58,508 bases of DNA from Indiicoccus explosivorum (GCF_002167005.1 NZ_NHTN01000048.1:1-58508), one strand, 5' to 3'; numbered from the stretch's first letter, positions 42,783-51,831 are shown. Numbers and translations are program-made. The notes: generated by a model from the letters alone, not told the origin.

Positions 42783-44384
42783 ATGGGGCCGCGCCCGGAA
42801 ACGAGAATGGCGATGAAAGGATTTATGAAAGGGACTTCCCTGCTGCTCGCCGCCGGACTCATCGTTAAACTGCTCAGTGTCGCGTATCGGGTGCCTTTCC
42901 AGAACATGGTCGGGGACAGAGGGTTCTACGCTTACCAGCAGATCTACCCATTCATCGGCATTTTTACAGCCTGGACAGCGTATGGATTTTCAGTAGCGGT
43001 CTCAAAACTGCTTGCTGACAGCGGACCTGCAGCACACCGGTCAATCAGGCGAATCGCGCTCAGCTGTCTGGCTGTATTCGCCGCCGCAGTGTTCAGTACG
43101 CTTTTCATGGGTTCCGGTCAGCTGGCTGAATGGATGGGTGATCGTCAGCTCGCCCCGCTTTTGCAAGTGGCCGCCTTCGCTGTGCTTCCCATCCCTCTCT
43201 TGGCTGTTTTAAAAGGCCGGCTGCAGGCAGAGGGACAGATGGCACCTGTCGCTTATGCACAGATCATGGAACAAGGTGTCCGTGTGACTGTTATATTAGG
43301 CGGGACATGGATGGTGCTAGCCGCCGGTTATTCGATTTACACAGCTGGAGCCGCAGCTCTGTCGGGGACTGTCGCCGGCGGGGCAGCAGCGGTCATATTC
43401 CTATTTGTTTTGACAAAAAGGGGAATAAAAGACGAAAAAAAGGGGGCGGCGGTTCCAATTTGGCCGGCTGTCCGCAAACTGCTTGTTCTGAGCGCGGGAT
43501 TCAGCTTGAGCGCGCTTATTCTGCTGCTGTATCAGCTGGCTGATTCTTTCACGGTGTTCCGGATCTTGGCTGATACCGATTTGAGTGTGCGGCAAGCGAT
43601 GGAACGGAAAGGGATATACGACCGGGGACAGCCGCTCATACAGTTCGGTCTGGTGCTGGCGTCCTCGATCGCGCTGTCGGTTGTCCCGCTTGTAGCAAAA
43701 GCGGCAAGACAGACAGCAGGACGGTCTCCGGATCAGTTCGTCCGCCTGGCGTTCCGGATGGCATTTTTATTTGCAGCGGCAGCGTCCGCCGGATTGGCGC
43801 TGCTCATGCCGTACGTCAATGAAATGCTGTTCGAAACAAATGAAGGATCGGCTGCTCTGGCAGTGTTCGGCATTCAAATTTTTTGGGCTTCTCTTATTTT
43901 TGTATGGACAGCCATTCTTCAGGGAATCGGAAAAATCGGCGTGCCGTCCCTGTTCCTGTTGATCGGTTTCGGCCTGAAAGTTTCACTTAATCTTTTCCTC
44001 ATACCGGAATTCGGCATCATGGGAGCGGCGGTGGCCGGGAATGCCGGTTTGGCATGTTCCGCAGCCTGCCTTTACCTTTACTTCAAGAAGGTGTGGCCCA
44101 TCCGGTTTGCGCCGCTGCCATTTTACAGAGGCGCAGCTATAGCGGTAGGAATGATGACTGCAGCAGTGACGGCATGGAGCATCCTGGGAGATTCTTACCT
44201 GTTCGACGGACTGCCGGGAAGACCGGCTGCAGCGGTTATTGCCTTATCCGGCACAGCGCTTGGTGCAGGTATGTTCCTTACCGTCGTCAGCAGACTTCGC
44301 ATTCTGAGCGAGAGAGAATGGTTTTTTATTCCACTGGGAAGAAAAGCGGCGCAATATCAGTTGTGGATCAATTCAAAGCGGTAG
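42783..44384 (+). CDS. yabM: YabM: MOP-superfamily polysaccharide/lipid flippase
   Basis: A 533-residue polytopic membrane protein with about 14 hydrophobic segments of the MATE/MurJ/SpoVB (polysaccharide_synt) superfamily. It starts KGTSLLLAAGLIVKLLSVAYRVPFQ, typical of YabM/SpoVB/Amj-group transporters. It presumably flips a lipid-linked envelope precursor; the exact substrate is unknown. GGGAG lies before the ATG and only 13 nt separate it from mfd. In B. subtilis spoVT lies between mfd and yabM and is absent here. Confidence 0.88.
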   Translation: MGPRPETRMAMKGFMKGTSLLLAAGLIVKLLSVAYRVPFQNMVGDRGFYAYQQIYPFIGIFTAWTAYGFSVAVSKLLADSGPAAHRSIRRIALSCLAVFAAAVFSTLFMGSGQLAEWMGDRQLAPLLQVAAFAVLPIPLLAVLKGRLQAEGQMAPVAYAQIMEQGVRVTVILGGTWMVLAAGYSIYTAGAAALSGTVAGGAAAVIFLFVLTKRGIKDEKKGAAVPIWPAVRKLLVLSAGFSLSALILLLYQLADSFTVFRILADTDLSVRQAMERKGIYDRGQPLIQFGLVLASSIALSVVPLVAKAARQTAGRSPDQFVRLAFRMAFLFAAAASAGLALLMPYVNEMLFETNEGSAALAVFGIQIFWASLIFVWTAILQGIGKIGVPSLFLLIGFGLKVSLNLFLIPEFGIMGAAVAGNAGLACSAACLYLYFKKVWPIRFAPLPFYRGAAIAVGMMTAAVTAWSILGDSYLFDGLPGRPAAAVIALSGTALGAGMFLTVVSRLRILSEREWFFIPLGRKAAQYQLWINSKR

Positions 44385-44394
44385 GGGGATGGAA

Positions 44395-45861
44395 ATGGGA
44401 AGTATTCACATTATCGGATTAGGCGCAGGCGATCTGGCACAACTTCCATTAGGTGTGTACAGGCAATTACAGGCAGCAAAGCGGCTGTTTGTCCGTACGG
44501 CAGCCCATCCTGTGCTGGAGGAATTAAAAACGGAAGGGCTCGAATTCGAAAGTTTTGATGAAATTTATGAAAAACACGAGACATTCGAACCCGTTTATGA
44601 AGAAATCGCAGCCAGACTGCTGGAACTTTCCGCTGAAGGGACAGTCAGTTATGCGGTGCCCGGACACCCGCTCCTGGCAGAGAAAACAGTCCAGCTGCTG
44701 ATCAGTTATGAACGGCAAGGGCGATGCCGCCTGTCGATCGAAGGAGGCCAAAGTTTTTTGGATCCTCTGTTTGCCTCACTCCGGATTGACCCGATCGAAG
44801 GATTCCAATTGGTCGACGGGACCAGCATCAAAATTGACCGGCTTAACATGGATCAGCATGTGCTGATTGCGCAAGTTTACGATACGTTCAGCGCATCGGA
44901 AGTCAAACTGGCGCTAATGGAAAAGTATCCGCCCGATTATAAAGTGACGATTGCGACAGCGGCGGGTTCGGCAGCGGAATCCCTCCGCACGGTGCCCTTG
45001 TATGAATTGGACCGCGCAGCCGAGCTGGATAATTTGACGACAGTTTATGTTCCGCCGGTGGGCAGCAGGGAAGAACAGCTTAAGGAGTGGCAGGCATTCC
45101 GGGCAATCATCGCGGAGCTCCGCGGGCCGTCGGGATGTCCGTGGGATCGTGAGCAAACCCACGAATCGCTGATGCCTTACATGGTCGAAGAAGCCCACGA
45201 ACTGCTGGAGGCGATTCGCACCGAGGATGATGAAGCCATCACGGAAGAACTCGGGGATGTGCTGCTGCAGGTTTTTCTGCATGCGCAAATCGGGCAGGAC
45301 AGCGGATACTTTCAGCTCGAGGACATTCTTGAACGGGTCAGCAGTAAAATGATCCGCAGGCATCCTCATGTATTCGGGACCACCGAGGCAGCCACTTCTG
45401 AAGAAGTAACTGAAAATTGGCAGCGCATCAAGGAACAGGAAAAACCGGAAGCCGAGTCATTACTGGAAGGACAGGCGGTTTTCAGTTCTTCTCTTCAGAC
45501 GTCGTTCAACTATCAGAAAAAAGCGGCGGAAGTGGGATTCACATGGCGCGATGCCAAAGGGGCATGGGACAAATTCCATGAGGAGCTGCAGGAATTCCAG
45601 CAGGAAACTGCGAAAGGTACAAAGGAAAGGCAGCTTGATGAATTGGGAGATTTGCTCTTTACCCTTGTCAACATCGCCCGATTTTATGGCCTTTCTCCGG
45701 AAGAAGCGATGGTCCGGGCGAACAGCAAATTCCGGAAGCGTTTCAGCCATGTGGAAGACTGTGTGAAAAAGGGGGCCGGCGACTTCAGCGATTATTCACT
45801 GGAAGAGCTCGACCGGTTCTGGAACGAAGCGAAACAGCACGACCAGAAAGGGGAAAGTTAA
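44395..45861 (+). CDS. mazG: Fused SAM-methylase-like / MazG nucleotide pyrophosphohydrolase (YabN)
   Basis: About 488 residues. An N-terminal tetrapyrrole-methylase-like domain (about 1-220, SIHIIGLGAGDLAQLP) is fused to a tandem MazG domain (about 225-485) with the metal site EEAHELLEAI…EELGDVLLQVFLHAQ and a second degenerate copy FHEELQEFQQE. MazG hydrolyses non-canonical or oxidised NTPs. ATG 44395 is chosen: GTAGGGGG runs directly into the ATG at 44389, leaving no spacing, whereas 44395 has 6 nt. It sits between yabM and rqcP with a 1-nt stop-start overlap downstream. Confidence 0.92.
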   Translation: MGSIHIIGLGAGDLAQLPLGVYRQLQAAKRLFVRTAAHPVLEELKTEGLEFESFDEIYEKHETFEPVYEEIAARLLELSAEGTVSYAVPGHPLLAEKTVQLLISYERQGRCRLSIEGGQSFLDPLFASLRIDPIEGFQLVDGTSIKIDRLNMDQHVLIAQVYDTFSASEVKLALMEKYPPDYKVTIATAAGSAAESLRTVPLYELDRAAELDNLTTVYVPPVGSREEQLKEWQAFRAIIAELRGPSGCPWDREQTHESLMPYMVEEAHELLEAIRTEDDEAITEELGDVLLQVFLHAQIGQDSGYFQLEDILERVSSKMIRRHPHVFGTTEAATSEEVTENWQRIKEQEKPEAESLLEGQAVFSSSLQTSFNYQKKAAEVGFTWRDAKGAWDKFHEELQEFQQETAKGTKERQLDELGDLLFTLVNIARFYGLSPEEAMVRANSKFRKRFSHVEDCVKKGAGDFSDYSLEELDRFWNEAKQHDQKGES

Positions 45862-46151
45862 TGAGACTGGATAAGTTTCTGAAGGTTTCTCGGCTTATTA
45901 AGCGGAGAACATTAGCGAAAGAAGTGGCAGACCAAGGCCGTGTAACAATTAACGGGAAAAAAGCGAAGGCAAGTTCGGTCCTTAAGGAGGGCGATGAACT
46001 GGAAATCAGATTTGGTCAAAAAATTGTCGTTGCCCGTGTGGATCTATTGAAAGACAGTGCCCGGAAGGAAGAGACAGCCGGCATGTATACCATCCTGAGG
46101 GAAGAAAAACTGGCTAAAGCGGAACCCCAATTCATTGATGACGAAGAATAG
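45861..46151 (+). CDS. rqcP: S4-domain ribosome quality control protein RqcP (YabO)
   Basis: A 96-residue RNA-binding protein, homologous to Hsp15, that helps RqcH add alanine tails to nascent chains on stalled 50S subunits. The S4 domain fills residues 1-60 (MRLDKFLKVSRLIKRRTLAKE and GRVTINGKKAKAS). The C-terminal extension is acidic. The start overlaps the mazG stop by one base. In B. subtilis the sporulation genes yabP and yabQ follow; both are missing and divIC comes next. Confidence 0.94.
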   Translation: MRLDKFLKVSRLIKRRTLAKEVADQGRVTINGKKAKASSVLKEGDELEIRFGQKIVVARVDLLKDSARKEETAGMYTILREEKLAKAEPQFIDDEE

Positions 46152-46241
46152 TGCAAAAAAATGAAAAAAATGGCTATCCCCCCTTATACAGTGCGATTTA
46201 TTTTTGTATAATAAAGTCAACTATACGTGGGGGGTATGATC

Positions 46242-46649
46242 ATGGGCTTGAAGAACAGACGTAAACCGGCGGATCAGGGGGTCGCTTCAATCCGGAATGA
46301 TTATGTCCGCTCAGTGGAAATGCAGGAAAAGAAAAATCAGGCTCACAAGGTCAAATTATTCAGAAGGCTTTCTGCTTTCGGTATCATTGCGGCTGTCTGC
46401 ATGCTTTGGGTGATGGTCACTCTCTTCGGACAAACCCAGACATTAGCCGAGAAAAAAGAAGAAAAGGCGGAAGCTGCTGCGGTATTGGAAGCAGCCCAGG
46501 AAAAACAGATCCGTCTGGAAGAACAGATTCAGCTGCTGAATGACGAAGACTATTTAGCTAAACTGGCACGCAAGGAGTATTTCCTGTCAGAAGAAGGCGA
46601 AATCATCTTTTCGATTCCTGAAGAAGAAAATACCCGCGAAAAAGAGTAG
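46242..46649 (+). CDS. divIC: Cell division protein DivIC (FtsB-like)
   Basis: Bitopic septal protein that works with FtsL and DivIB. About 135 residues: a basic cytoplasmic N-terminus, one membrane segment (about 43-63, LSAFGIIAAVCMLWVMVTLFG), then an extracytoplasmic coiled coil (about 65-105, Glu/Ala/Lys heptads) and the DivIC signature YLAKLARKEYFLSEEGEIIF. ATG 46242 is preferred, 7 nt after GGGGGG (46229-46234); GTG 46227 and ATG 46236 lie too near or upstream. TATAAT at 46207-46212 is the likely -10. Confidence 0.93.
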   Translation: MGLKNRRKPADQGVASIRNDYVRSVEMQEKKNQAHKVKLFRRLSAFGIIAAVCMLWVMVTLFGQTQTLAEKKEEKAEAAAVLEAAQEKQIRLEEQIQLLNDEDYLAKLARKEYFLSEEGEIIFSIPEEENTREKE

Positions 46650-46670
46650 TCAGTTGACACTCTTTTTTTG
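46641..46670 (+). terminator. divIC terminator overlapping the yabR promoter
   Basis: AAAGAGT (46641-46647) / ACTCTTT (46659-46665) followed by TTTT. The left arm contains the divIC stop codon end and the right arm includes the last base of the next promoter's -35. Confidence 0.7.
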
Positions 46671-46681
46671 TTGACTATAAT
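46654..46681 (+). promoter_or_regulatory. yabR promoter
   Basis: Consensus TTGACA (46654-46659), 16-bp spacer, consensus TATAAT (46676-46681). The predicted start is about 46688, giving a 66-nt leader. Confidence 0.8.
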
Positions 46682-46699
46682 TAAAGGTAATTGACGGGT

Positions 46700-46715
46700 T
46701 TCTGTCATGACAGAA
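46700..46715. promoter_or_regulatory. 16-bp perfect palindrome in the yabR leader
   Basis: TTCTGTCA-TGACAGAA, perfectly symmetric, lies about 12 nt downstream of the predicted start point. This is the typical position of a repressor operator. The cognate protein is unknown. Confidence 0.45.
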
Positions 46716-46753
46716 GCTGGTGTCATAAAATTCTAAGGAGGAACATTTTTTTT

Positions 46754-47173
46754 ATGTCAATTGAAGTAGGCAGCAAGTTACAGGGAAAGGTTACGGGAAT
46801 CACAAATTTTGGAGCTTTTGTTGAGCTGCCAAACGGTAAGACGGGCCTCGTGCATATCAGTGAGGTTGCAGACAATTACGTGAAGGATATCAACGATCAC
46901 CTTAAAGTCGGCGAAATGGTTGAAGTCAAAGTGATGAATGTTGAAGCTGACGGGAAAATCGGCCTTTCCATCCGTAAAGCGAAGCCTCAGCCTGAGGGAG
47001 CGACAGAACGTCCGCGCCGTCCGCGCCCGAATCGTTCGTTTGACCGGCAGCCGCCGAAGGAAAACTTTGAATCAAAAATGGCAAAATTCCTGAAGGACAG
47101 CGATGAGCGCCTGTCGACACTGAAACGTGCGACTGAATCGAAACGCGGAGGACGCGGAGCAAGAAGAGGCTGA
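46754..47173 (+). CDS. yabR: S1 RNA-binding domain protein YabR
   Basis: A 139-residue protein with a single S1 (OB-fold) domain at about residues 5-72 (GSKLQGKVTGITNFGAFVEL, LVHISEVADNYVKDI, GKIGLSIRKA). A basic Arg/Pro/Gly-rich tail follows, similar to general stress protein 13 and the PNPase S1 domain. It probably binds RNA or ribosomes; its precise role is not known. ATG 46754 follows AAGGAGG (46736-46742); the longer frame to 46691 begins inside the leader. Strong promoter and terminator make it monocistronic. Confidence 0.92.
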   Translation: MSIEVGSKLQGKVTGITNFGAFVELPNGKTGLVHISEVADNYVKDINDHLKVGEMVEVKVMNVEADGKIGLSIRKAKPQPEGATERPRRPRPNRSFDRQPPKENFESKMAKFLKDSDERLSTLKRATESKRGGRGARRG

Positions 47174-47237
47174 CTTGCTGGCTGTTTCAATGGCATAGAG
47201 AAAATGCTTCACAACGGTTTACCAGCTGATGATCAGG

Positions 47238-47265
47238 ACGCTTCTCTTTTCGGGAAGCGTTTTTT
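47238..47265 (+). terminator. yabR terminator
   Basis: ACGCTTC (47238-47244) / GAAGCGT (47254-47260) followed by five further T. Confidence 0.8.
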
Positions 47266-47293
47266 CATATCTTCAGCATATGCGGGAAAATAG

Positions 47294-47331
47294 AAAAAAG
47301 CGGCATTCCCGTTTCAGTGGGATGCCGCTTT
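47294..47331 (-). terminator. Terminator at the end of the tRNA-Met transcript
   Basis: AAAGCGGCATTCCC (47297-47310) / GGGATGCCGCTTT (47319-47331), one mismatch. On the minus strand it is followed by TTTTTT (the A-run at 47294-47299). It lies about 190 nt beyond the tRNA 3' end. Confidence 0.78.
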
Positions 47332-47517
47332 CAGTGTTCACTGCTCTGGGAAGCCGCCTTACGCTTGTCGGGGCATAACGGCCGTTTCAGCATTTCGGGT
47401 GTCCAGCTCAAACGCCAGCCCGTACGCTGATTTCGCCGCTTCGATCGAAAGCAGGCTTTCGACTCTGCGGCTCCAATCCGCTATCGGGCTAAAATGGCGT
47501 TTTCCGCTTTTCTGTAA
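47332..47517 (-). other. Long trailer downstream of tRNA-Met, function unknown
   Basis: About 185 nt between the tRNA 3' end and the terminator on the minus strand, so probably transcribed with the tRNA. It contains a perfect hairpin TCGAAAG (47445-47451) / CTTTCGA (47456-47462). A 63-codon open frame (47359-47550) crosses into the tRNA itself and lacks a ribosome site, so it is not called a gene. In B. subtilis a tRNA-Glu follows tRNA-Met here; no second tRNA fold was found. Confidence 0.35.
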
Positions 47518-47591
47518 TGGCGGTGGAGGGGATCGAACCCCCGACCTCACGGGTATGAACCGTACGCTCTAGCCAGCTGAGCTACACCGCC
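47518..47591 (-). tRNA. tRNA-Met(CAU)
   Basis: 74 nt including the discriminator A; acceptor stem GGCGGTG/CACCGCC, D-arm AGCTCAGCTGGCTAGAGC. The anticodon CAT lies at 47555-47557 and the T-arm is GGTTCGATCC. The sequence matches the elongator type, not the initiator (which begins CGCGGGG). A CAU tRNA could in principle be the lysidine-modified tRNA-Ile, but its match to Bacillus elongator tRNA-Met is close. CCA is not encoded (TTA follows). It occupies the same locus as trnSL-Met1 of B. subtilis but on the opposite strand, next to tilS. Confidence 0.93.
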
Positions 47592-47612
47592 CTGTTTAAA
47601 TGAACAAGAATT

Positions 47613-47641
47613 ATCTTACTATCGAATGAATAACGTGTCAA
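47613..47641 (-). promoter_or_regulatory. tRNA-Met promoter
   Basis: Minus strand TTGACA (47636-47641), 17-bp spacer, TAAGAT (47613-47618). It lies immediately upstream of the tilS start on the other strand. Confidence 0.75.
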
Positions 47642-47660
47642 ACAGTTTTAAAGTGAGGAA

Positions 47661-49111
47661 GTGACCGCCGGAATGGAAAACTTTCAGCAGCAGGTACTGG
47701 ACTTTATTGAAAAAAGACAGCTGATCGAAAAGGGGGACCATGTGTGTGTCGCCTGCTCGGGCGGCGCAGATTCTATGGTGCTGCTGCATGTCCTGAAGTC
47801 GCATAAGACCCGGCTCGGAATCCGGCTGAGTGCCGTCCATGTCGATCATATGCTCCGCGGCGAAGAATCTGCAGAAGATCGCCGCTTTACGGAAGTGATA
47901 TGCAGAGAGTGGGGTATCCCTTTATTCAGTACGGCGATATCGGTGAAACAGCTGCTGGCTGAAGACGGAGGCAACAGCCAAGACGTATACCGCCGGGCAC
48001 GCTATCAGTATTTCGAAGAAGTGATGACCGCGGCAACTGCGGATAAGTTGGCGACCGCCCATCACGCGGATGATCAGCTGGAAACGCTGCTGATGAACGG
48101 ACTTCGGGGATCCCTTCACACTGGAACATTCGGCATTCCAATAACGCGGCCGTTTGCAGGCGGTCAGCTGATCCGTCCATTGCTCGGAGTTTCCCGTGAA
48201 TCGATCGAAAACTATGCCGGTTCGTCAGGGATAAGGTTCCGGCAAGATTCAAGCAACTTCTCCGAAAAGTATACTCGGAACAGGATCAGGAGCAAACTGA
48301 TTCCAGCTCTTAAAGAGGAAGAGCCGGAAGCGGCTGTCCGCGCTGCCCGGACGGCCGCTGAGCTGCAGGAAGATCAAGCGTTTCTTAACGGAGAGGCGGA
48401 AAAGAAACTGAAGCAGCTGCTGCGGATGGACGGGGACAGCTATCTCATCTCCGCAAGGGCTTTTCGGACTGTACCGTCTGCTTTACAAAAAAGAATGCTT
48501 CCTCTACTATTAAAGTATCTATACCCGAAAGAATTTGTACAACCGACGGTACAGCTGGCTGAACAGATGCGGGAAGTGATGCTCAGTTCATCAGGTACTG
48601 TTTTTTACATTTGCCTAAAAACCGGGTAATGGTCCGGCAATATGATGAAGTGGAATTCAGTCATGCCATTTCTGTTCCTGCGGACAGGGAACTTGGGGTT
48701 CCGATCGCCTCCGGCTGGTCCAGACCTATAAAAGGCTTCAGTTTCCAAATCTCAGAGGCGAAGAAAGAGCCTTTAGAAAATACTGCAGAGATGTGGTATT
48801 TTTCACCGGACGATCATATTCCGCTTTCGGTCCGCGGCCGGAAAAAAGGGGACCGGATCCAGCTGCCGGGAATGCAGTCTCCGAAGAAGATTTCCCGCCT
48901 CATGATCGATGAAAAACTCCCGGCACCTGACCGGGATTGGTGGCCGCTTATCGTGAACGGGAACGACGAAATCCTTCTCGTGCCCGGAATCCGTTCATCT
49001 TCTTGGCTGCGGCGGCATCCGCGAGAAGGAGATTGGGTTTTAGCTGTCAGGTCAGTATCCGGAGACACTAAAAGTTACTATAATTTAGGAGGATATCATG
49101 CTACGGAATGA
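47661..49111 (+). CDS. tilS: tRNA(Ile)-lysidine synthase with apparent -1 frameshift
   Basis: Converts C34 of tRNA-Ile(CAU) to lysidine so that it reads AUA; essential in bacteria. The first frame (47661-48629, 322 residues) holds the PP-loop ATPase SGGADS at 33-38 and the catalytic N-domain. It then reads into a stop just after a run of six T (48601-48606). The rest, SLPKNRV-type linker to …[11 protein letters not shown], continues in another frame to 49111. Adding one T gives an uninterrupted protein of about 483 residues, near the usual length, joined as [17 protein letters not shown]. This is a sequencing error, a real mutation, or a slippage site. The start is GTG 47661 or ATG 47673 with GAGGAAG upstream. 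The end overlaps hpt by 14 nt. spoIIE, its upstream neighbour in B. subtilis, is absent. Confidence 0.88.
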
Positions 49112-49649
49112 CATCGAGGAAGTTTTGATTACAGAAGAAGAGATTCGGGAAAAGACCCGGGAACTCGGCGAGACACTGACCAATGACTACAAGGATAAAT
49201 TTCCGATGGCGATCGGTGTCCTGAAAGGTGCCCTTCCGTTCATGGGAGATCTCATTAAACGGATGGACTGCTATCTGGAAATGGATTTCATGGATGTTTC
49301 CAGTTACGGAAATGCAACGGTTTCTTCCGGTGAAGTGAAAATCATAAAGGATCTCAATTCGAGCGTTGAAGGACGCGACATCCTGATCATCGAAGACATT
49401 ATCGACAGCGGACTGACGCTCAGCTACCTGGTCGACCTTTTCAAATACCGGAAGGCCAAATCCATTAAGATCGTTACGCTACTTGATAAGCCGAGCGGCC
49501 GGAAAGTGGACTTGAAGGCGGACTATATCGGCTTTGAAGTCCCGGATGCGTTTGTGGTCGGTTATGGACTTGATTATGCAGAAAAATACCGAAACCTCCC
49601 GTATATTGGCGTGCTCAAGCCTTACGTTTACAGAGGGGAAGAAGCCTAG
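49098..49649 (+). CDS. hpt: Hypoxanthine-guanine phosphoribosyltransferase
   Basis: Salvages hypoxanthine and guanine to IMP and GMP using PRPP. 183 residues; the PRPP motif [17 protein letters not shown] is near 97-113 and the N-terminal [15 protein letters not shown] region is typical. TAGGAGG stands before the ATG, inside the tilS end, so translation is probably coupled. The tilS-hpt-ftsH order is conserved in Firmicutes; in B. subtilis TilS and HprT together also affect ftsH expression. Confidence 0.95.
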   Translation: MLRNDIEEVLITEEEIREKTRELGETLTNDYKDKFPMAIGVLKGALPFMGDLIKRMDCYLEMDFMDVSSYGNATVSSGEVKIIKDLNSSVEGRDILIIEDIIDSGLTLSYLVDLFKYRKAKSIKIVTLLDKPSGRKVDLKADYIGFEVPDAFVVGYGLDYAEKYRNLPYIGVLKPYVYRGEEA

Positions 49650-49656
49650 TCAAGAA

Positions 49657-49678
49657 CTATTCACAATTCAGTGAATAG
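49657..49678. repeat. 8-bp inverted repeat after hpt
   Basis: CTATTCAC (49657-49664) / GTGAATAG (49671-49678) without a T-run. It is therefore not a clear terminator and lies about 35 bp upstream of the ftsH -35; it could be an operator or an RNA hairpin. Confidence 0.4.
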
Positions 49679-49713
49679 GCGCTCTGTGTAAGGGCTTTTC
49701 ATTGTCCGCCCAA

Positions 49714-49741
49714 TTGCCGTTGTGGTAGTATTTAGTATAGT
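49714..49741 (+). promoter_or_regulatory. ftsH promoter
   Basis: TTGCCG (49714-49719), 16-bp spacer, TATAGT (49736-49741). The start near 49748 leaves about 22 nt before the ATG. Confidence 0.6.
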
Positions 49742-49769
49742 TTTTGCAAACCTTGTGAGGAGGCTCGGG

Positions 49770-51776
49770 ATGAATCGAATATTTCGATACACCATATTCT
49801 ATCTACTGATATTCCTGGTTATCATCGGGATTTTAGGAACATTCAACAACAGTAACCAGCCGACACAAAATATAGGATATGATGAATTTTTGACAGCATT
49901 GGCTGAAGGCGAAATCACGGAAGTGACGATTCAGCCAGATGCCATGGTTTATGAAGTGAGAGGGGAAATGGCCGATTATGAGGAAGGGGAATCGTTCATC
50001 ACGAACATTCCACTTGAGAATAATGAGGTCATCAGCCAGATTGATGAATTGGCGCTTCAGGAGGACGTAGAAGTTAATTACCTGAAAGCACCGCAGACAA
50101 GCGGTTGGGTTCAGTTCCTCACAGGTATCATTCCTTTCGTCATTATCTTCATTTTGTTCTTCTTCCTGCTTAACCAAGCCCAAGGAGGCGGCGGCGGCCG
50201 TGTCATGAATTTTGGGAAGAGCAAGGCGAAGCTGTACGATGATGAAAAAAAGAAAGTGCGTTTCCGTGATGTAGCGGGGGCGGATGAAGAGAAACAAGAA
50301 CTCGTCGAAGTGGTCGACTTCTTGAAGGACCCGCGCAAATTCTCAAGTATCGGTGCGCGGATTCCGAAAGGTATTTTGCTTGTCGGACCTCCGGGAACCG
50401 GTAAAACGCTTCTGGCTCGCGCAGTGGCTGGCGAAGCCGGCGTGCCGTTCTTCTCGATCAGCGGTTCGGACTTCGTTGAAATGTTTGTCGGCGTCGGGGC
50501 TTCACGTGTCCGTGACCTATTCGAGAATGCAAAAAAGAATTCGCCGTGTATCATTTTCATTGATGAGATTGATGCAGTCGGACGCCAGCGAGGCGCCGGT
50601 CTTGGCGGCGGTCACGATGAGCGTGAGCAGACCCTTAACCAGCTGCTTGTTGAAATGGACGGATTCGGCGCGAATGAAGGAATCATCATCATTGCTGCCA
50701 CGAACCGCCCTGATATTCTGGACCCGGCTCTTCTCCGTCCGGGACGCTTCGATCGTCAGATCACAGTCGGACGTCCGGATGTAAAAGGGCGCCAGGAAGT
50801 CCTGCAAGTGCATGCGCGCAATAAACCACTGAGCGATACGGTGGACCTTAAAGCCGTCGCACAGCGTACACCTGGCTTCTCCGGTGCAGACTTAGAGAAC
50901 CTGCTGAACGAAGCGGCGCTTGTCGCTGCGAGACGCAGCAAAGATAAAATCGATATGTCGGATATCGATGAAGCCACAGACCGGGTCATCGCAGGACCGG
51001 CGAAAAAGAATCGGGTCATTTCCGAGAAAGAACGCAATATTGTGGCTTTCCACGAATCCGGCCATACGGTCGTCGGACTCACGCTCGATGACGCGGATGT
51101 GGTTCATAAAGTGACGATCGTCCCTCGCGGACAAGCGGGCGGATATGCGGTCATGCTTCCTCGGGAAGACCGGTACTTTATGACGAAACCGGAACTCCTC
51201 GATAAAATAGCGGGTCTGCTGGGCGGCCGCGTAGCGGAAGATATCATATTCGGCGAGGTTTCGACCGGCGCGCACAATGACTTCCAGCGGGCAACGCAAA
51301 TAGCCCGGAGCATGGTCACGGAATACGGAATGAGTGATAAAATCGGACCTGTCCAATTTGGCCAGGCTTCCGGAGGCAACGTGTTCCTCGGCCGCGATAT
51401 CAACTCCGATCAGAATTATTCGGATGACATCGCATTCGAGATCGACCAGGAAATTCAGCGGATCATCAAAGAACAGTACGAGCGCACGAAATCGATCCTC
51501 AGTGAGAGAGAGGACCTGCTCCGTCTGATTGCGACGACACTGCTTGAAGTGGAAACCCTCGATGCCGGCCAAATCCTTCACTTGAAGGAACATGGCACAC
51601 TGCCGGAACGTGAATACGAATCGCTGAACGGTGAAATCGCAGAAGACGAAGAGACTGAAGAGAAAGTGAATCCTGATGTGACAGGGGCACCATCTGATCC
51701 GGATGCCGGTGATTTGCCGGCCGAGGAAGAGACTGCCGATAACCCGGGAGGACCTTTCCAGGAAGACAGAAAGTAA
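49770..51776 (+). CDS. ftsH: ATP-dependent zinc metalloprotease FtsH
   Basis: Membrane-anchored AAA protease that degrades misfolded membrane proteins and short-lived regulators. 668 residues from ATG 49770 with GAGGAGG (49757-49763). Two membrane segments (about 7-27 and 112-135) flank an extracytoplasmic domain. The AAA module has Walker A GPPGTGKT at 206-213, Walker [16 protein letters not shown] and arginine finger [10 protein letters not shown]. The zinc-protease site HESGH is at 428-432 with the third ligand in a downstream Asp. The acidic C-terminal tail (about 620-668) is variable. It has its own promoter and terminator. Confidence 0.97.
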   Translation: MNRIFRYTIFYLLIFLVIIGILGTFNNSNQPTQNIGYDEFLTALAEGEITEVTIQPDAMVYEVRGEMADYEEGESFITNIPLENNEVISQIDELALQEDVEVNYLKAPQTSGWVQFLTGIIPFVIIFILFFFLLNQAQGGGGGRVMNFGKSKAKLYDDEKKKVRFRDVAGADEEKQELVEVVDFLKDPRKFSSIGARIPKGILLVGPPGTGKTLLARAVAGEAGVPFFSISGSDFVEMFVGVGASRVRDLFENAKKNSPCIIFIDEIDAVGRQRGAGLGGGHDEREQTLNQLLVEMDGFGANEGIIIIAATNRPDILDPALLRPGRFDRQITVGRPDVKGRQEVLQVHARNKPLSDTVDLKAVAQRTPGFSGADLENLLNEAALVAARRSKDKIDMSDIDEATDRVIAGPAKKNRVISEKERNIVAFHESGHTVVGLTLDDADVVHKVTIVPRGQAGGYAVMLPREDRYFMTKPELLDKIAGLLGGRVAEDIIFGEVSTGAHNDFQRATQIARSMVTEYGMSDKIGPVQFGQASGGNVFLGRDINSDQNYSDDIAFEIDQEIQRIIKEQYERTKSILSEREDLLRLIATTLLEVETLDAGQILHLKEHGTLPEREYESLNGEIAEDEETEEKVNPDVTGAPSDPDAGDLPAEEETADNPGGPFQEDRK

Positions 51777-51785
51777 TCGATAGTG

Positions 51786-51831
51786 AGCTGATTGGCTGCC
51801 CGGAATCAACGGGAAGTCAATCAGCTTTTTT
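51786..51831 (+). terminator. ftsH terminator
   Basis: AGCTGATTG…CCCG (51786-51802) / CGGG…CAATCAGCT (51810-51826), then TTTTT. Confidence 0.85.

Noticed and set aside
47359-47550. 63-codon minus-strand open frame overlapping tRNA-Met
   Set aside because: It begins inside the tRNA itself and lacks a ribosome site; treated as tRNA trailer.
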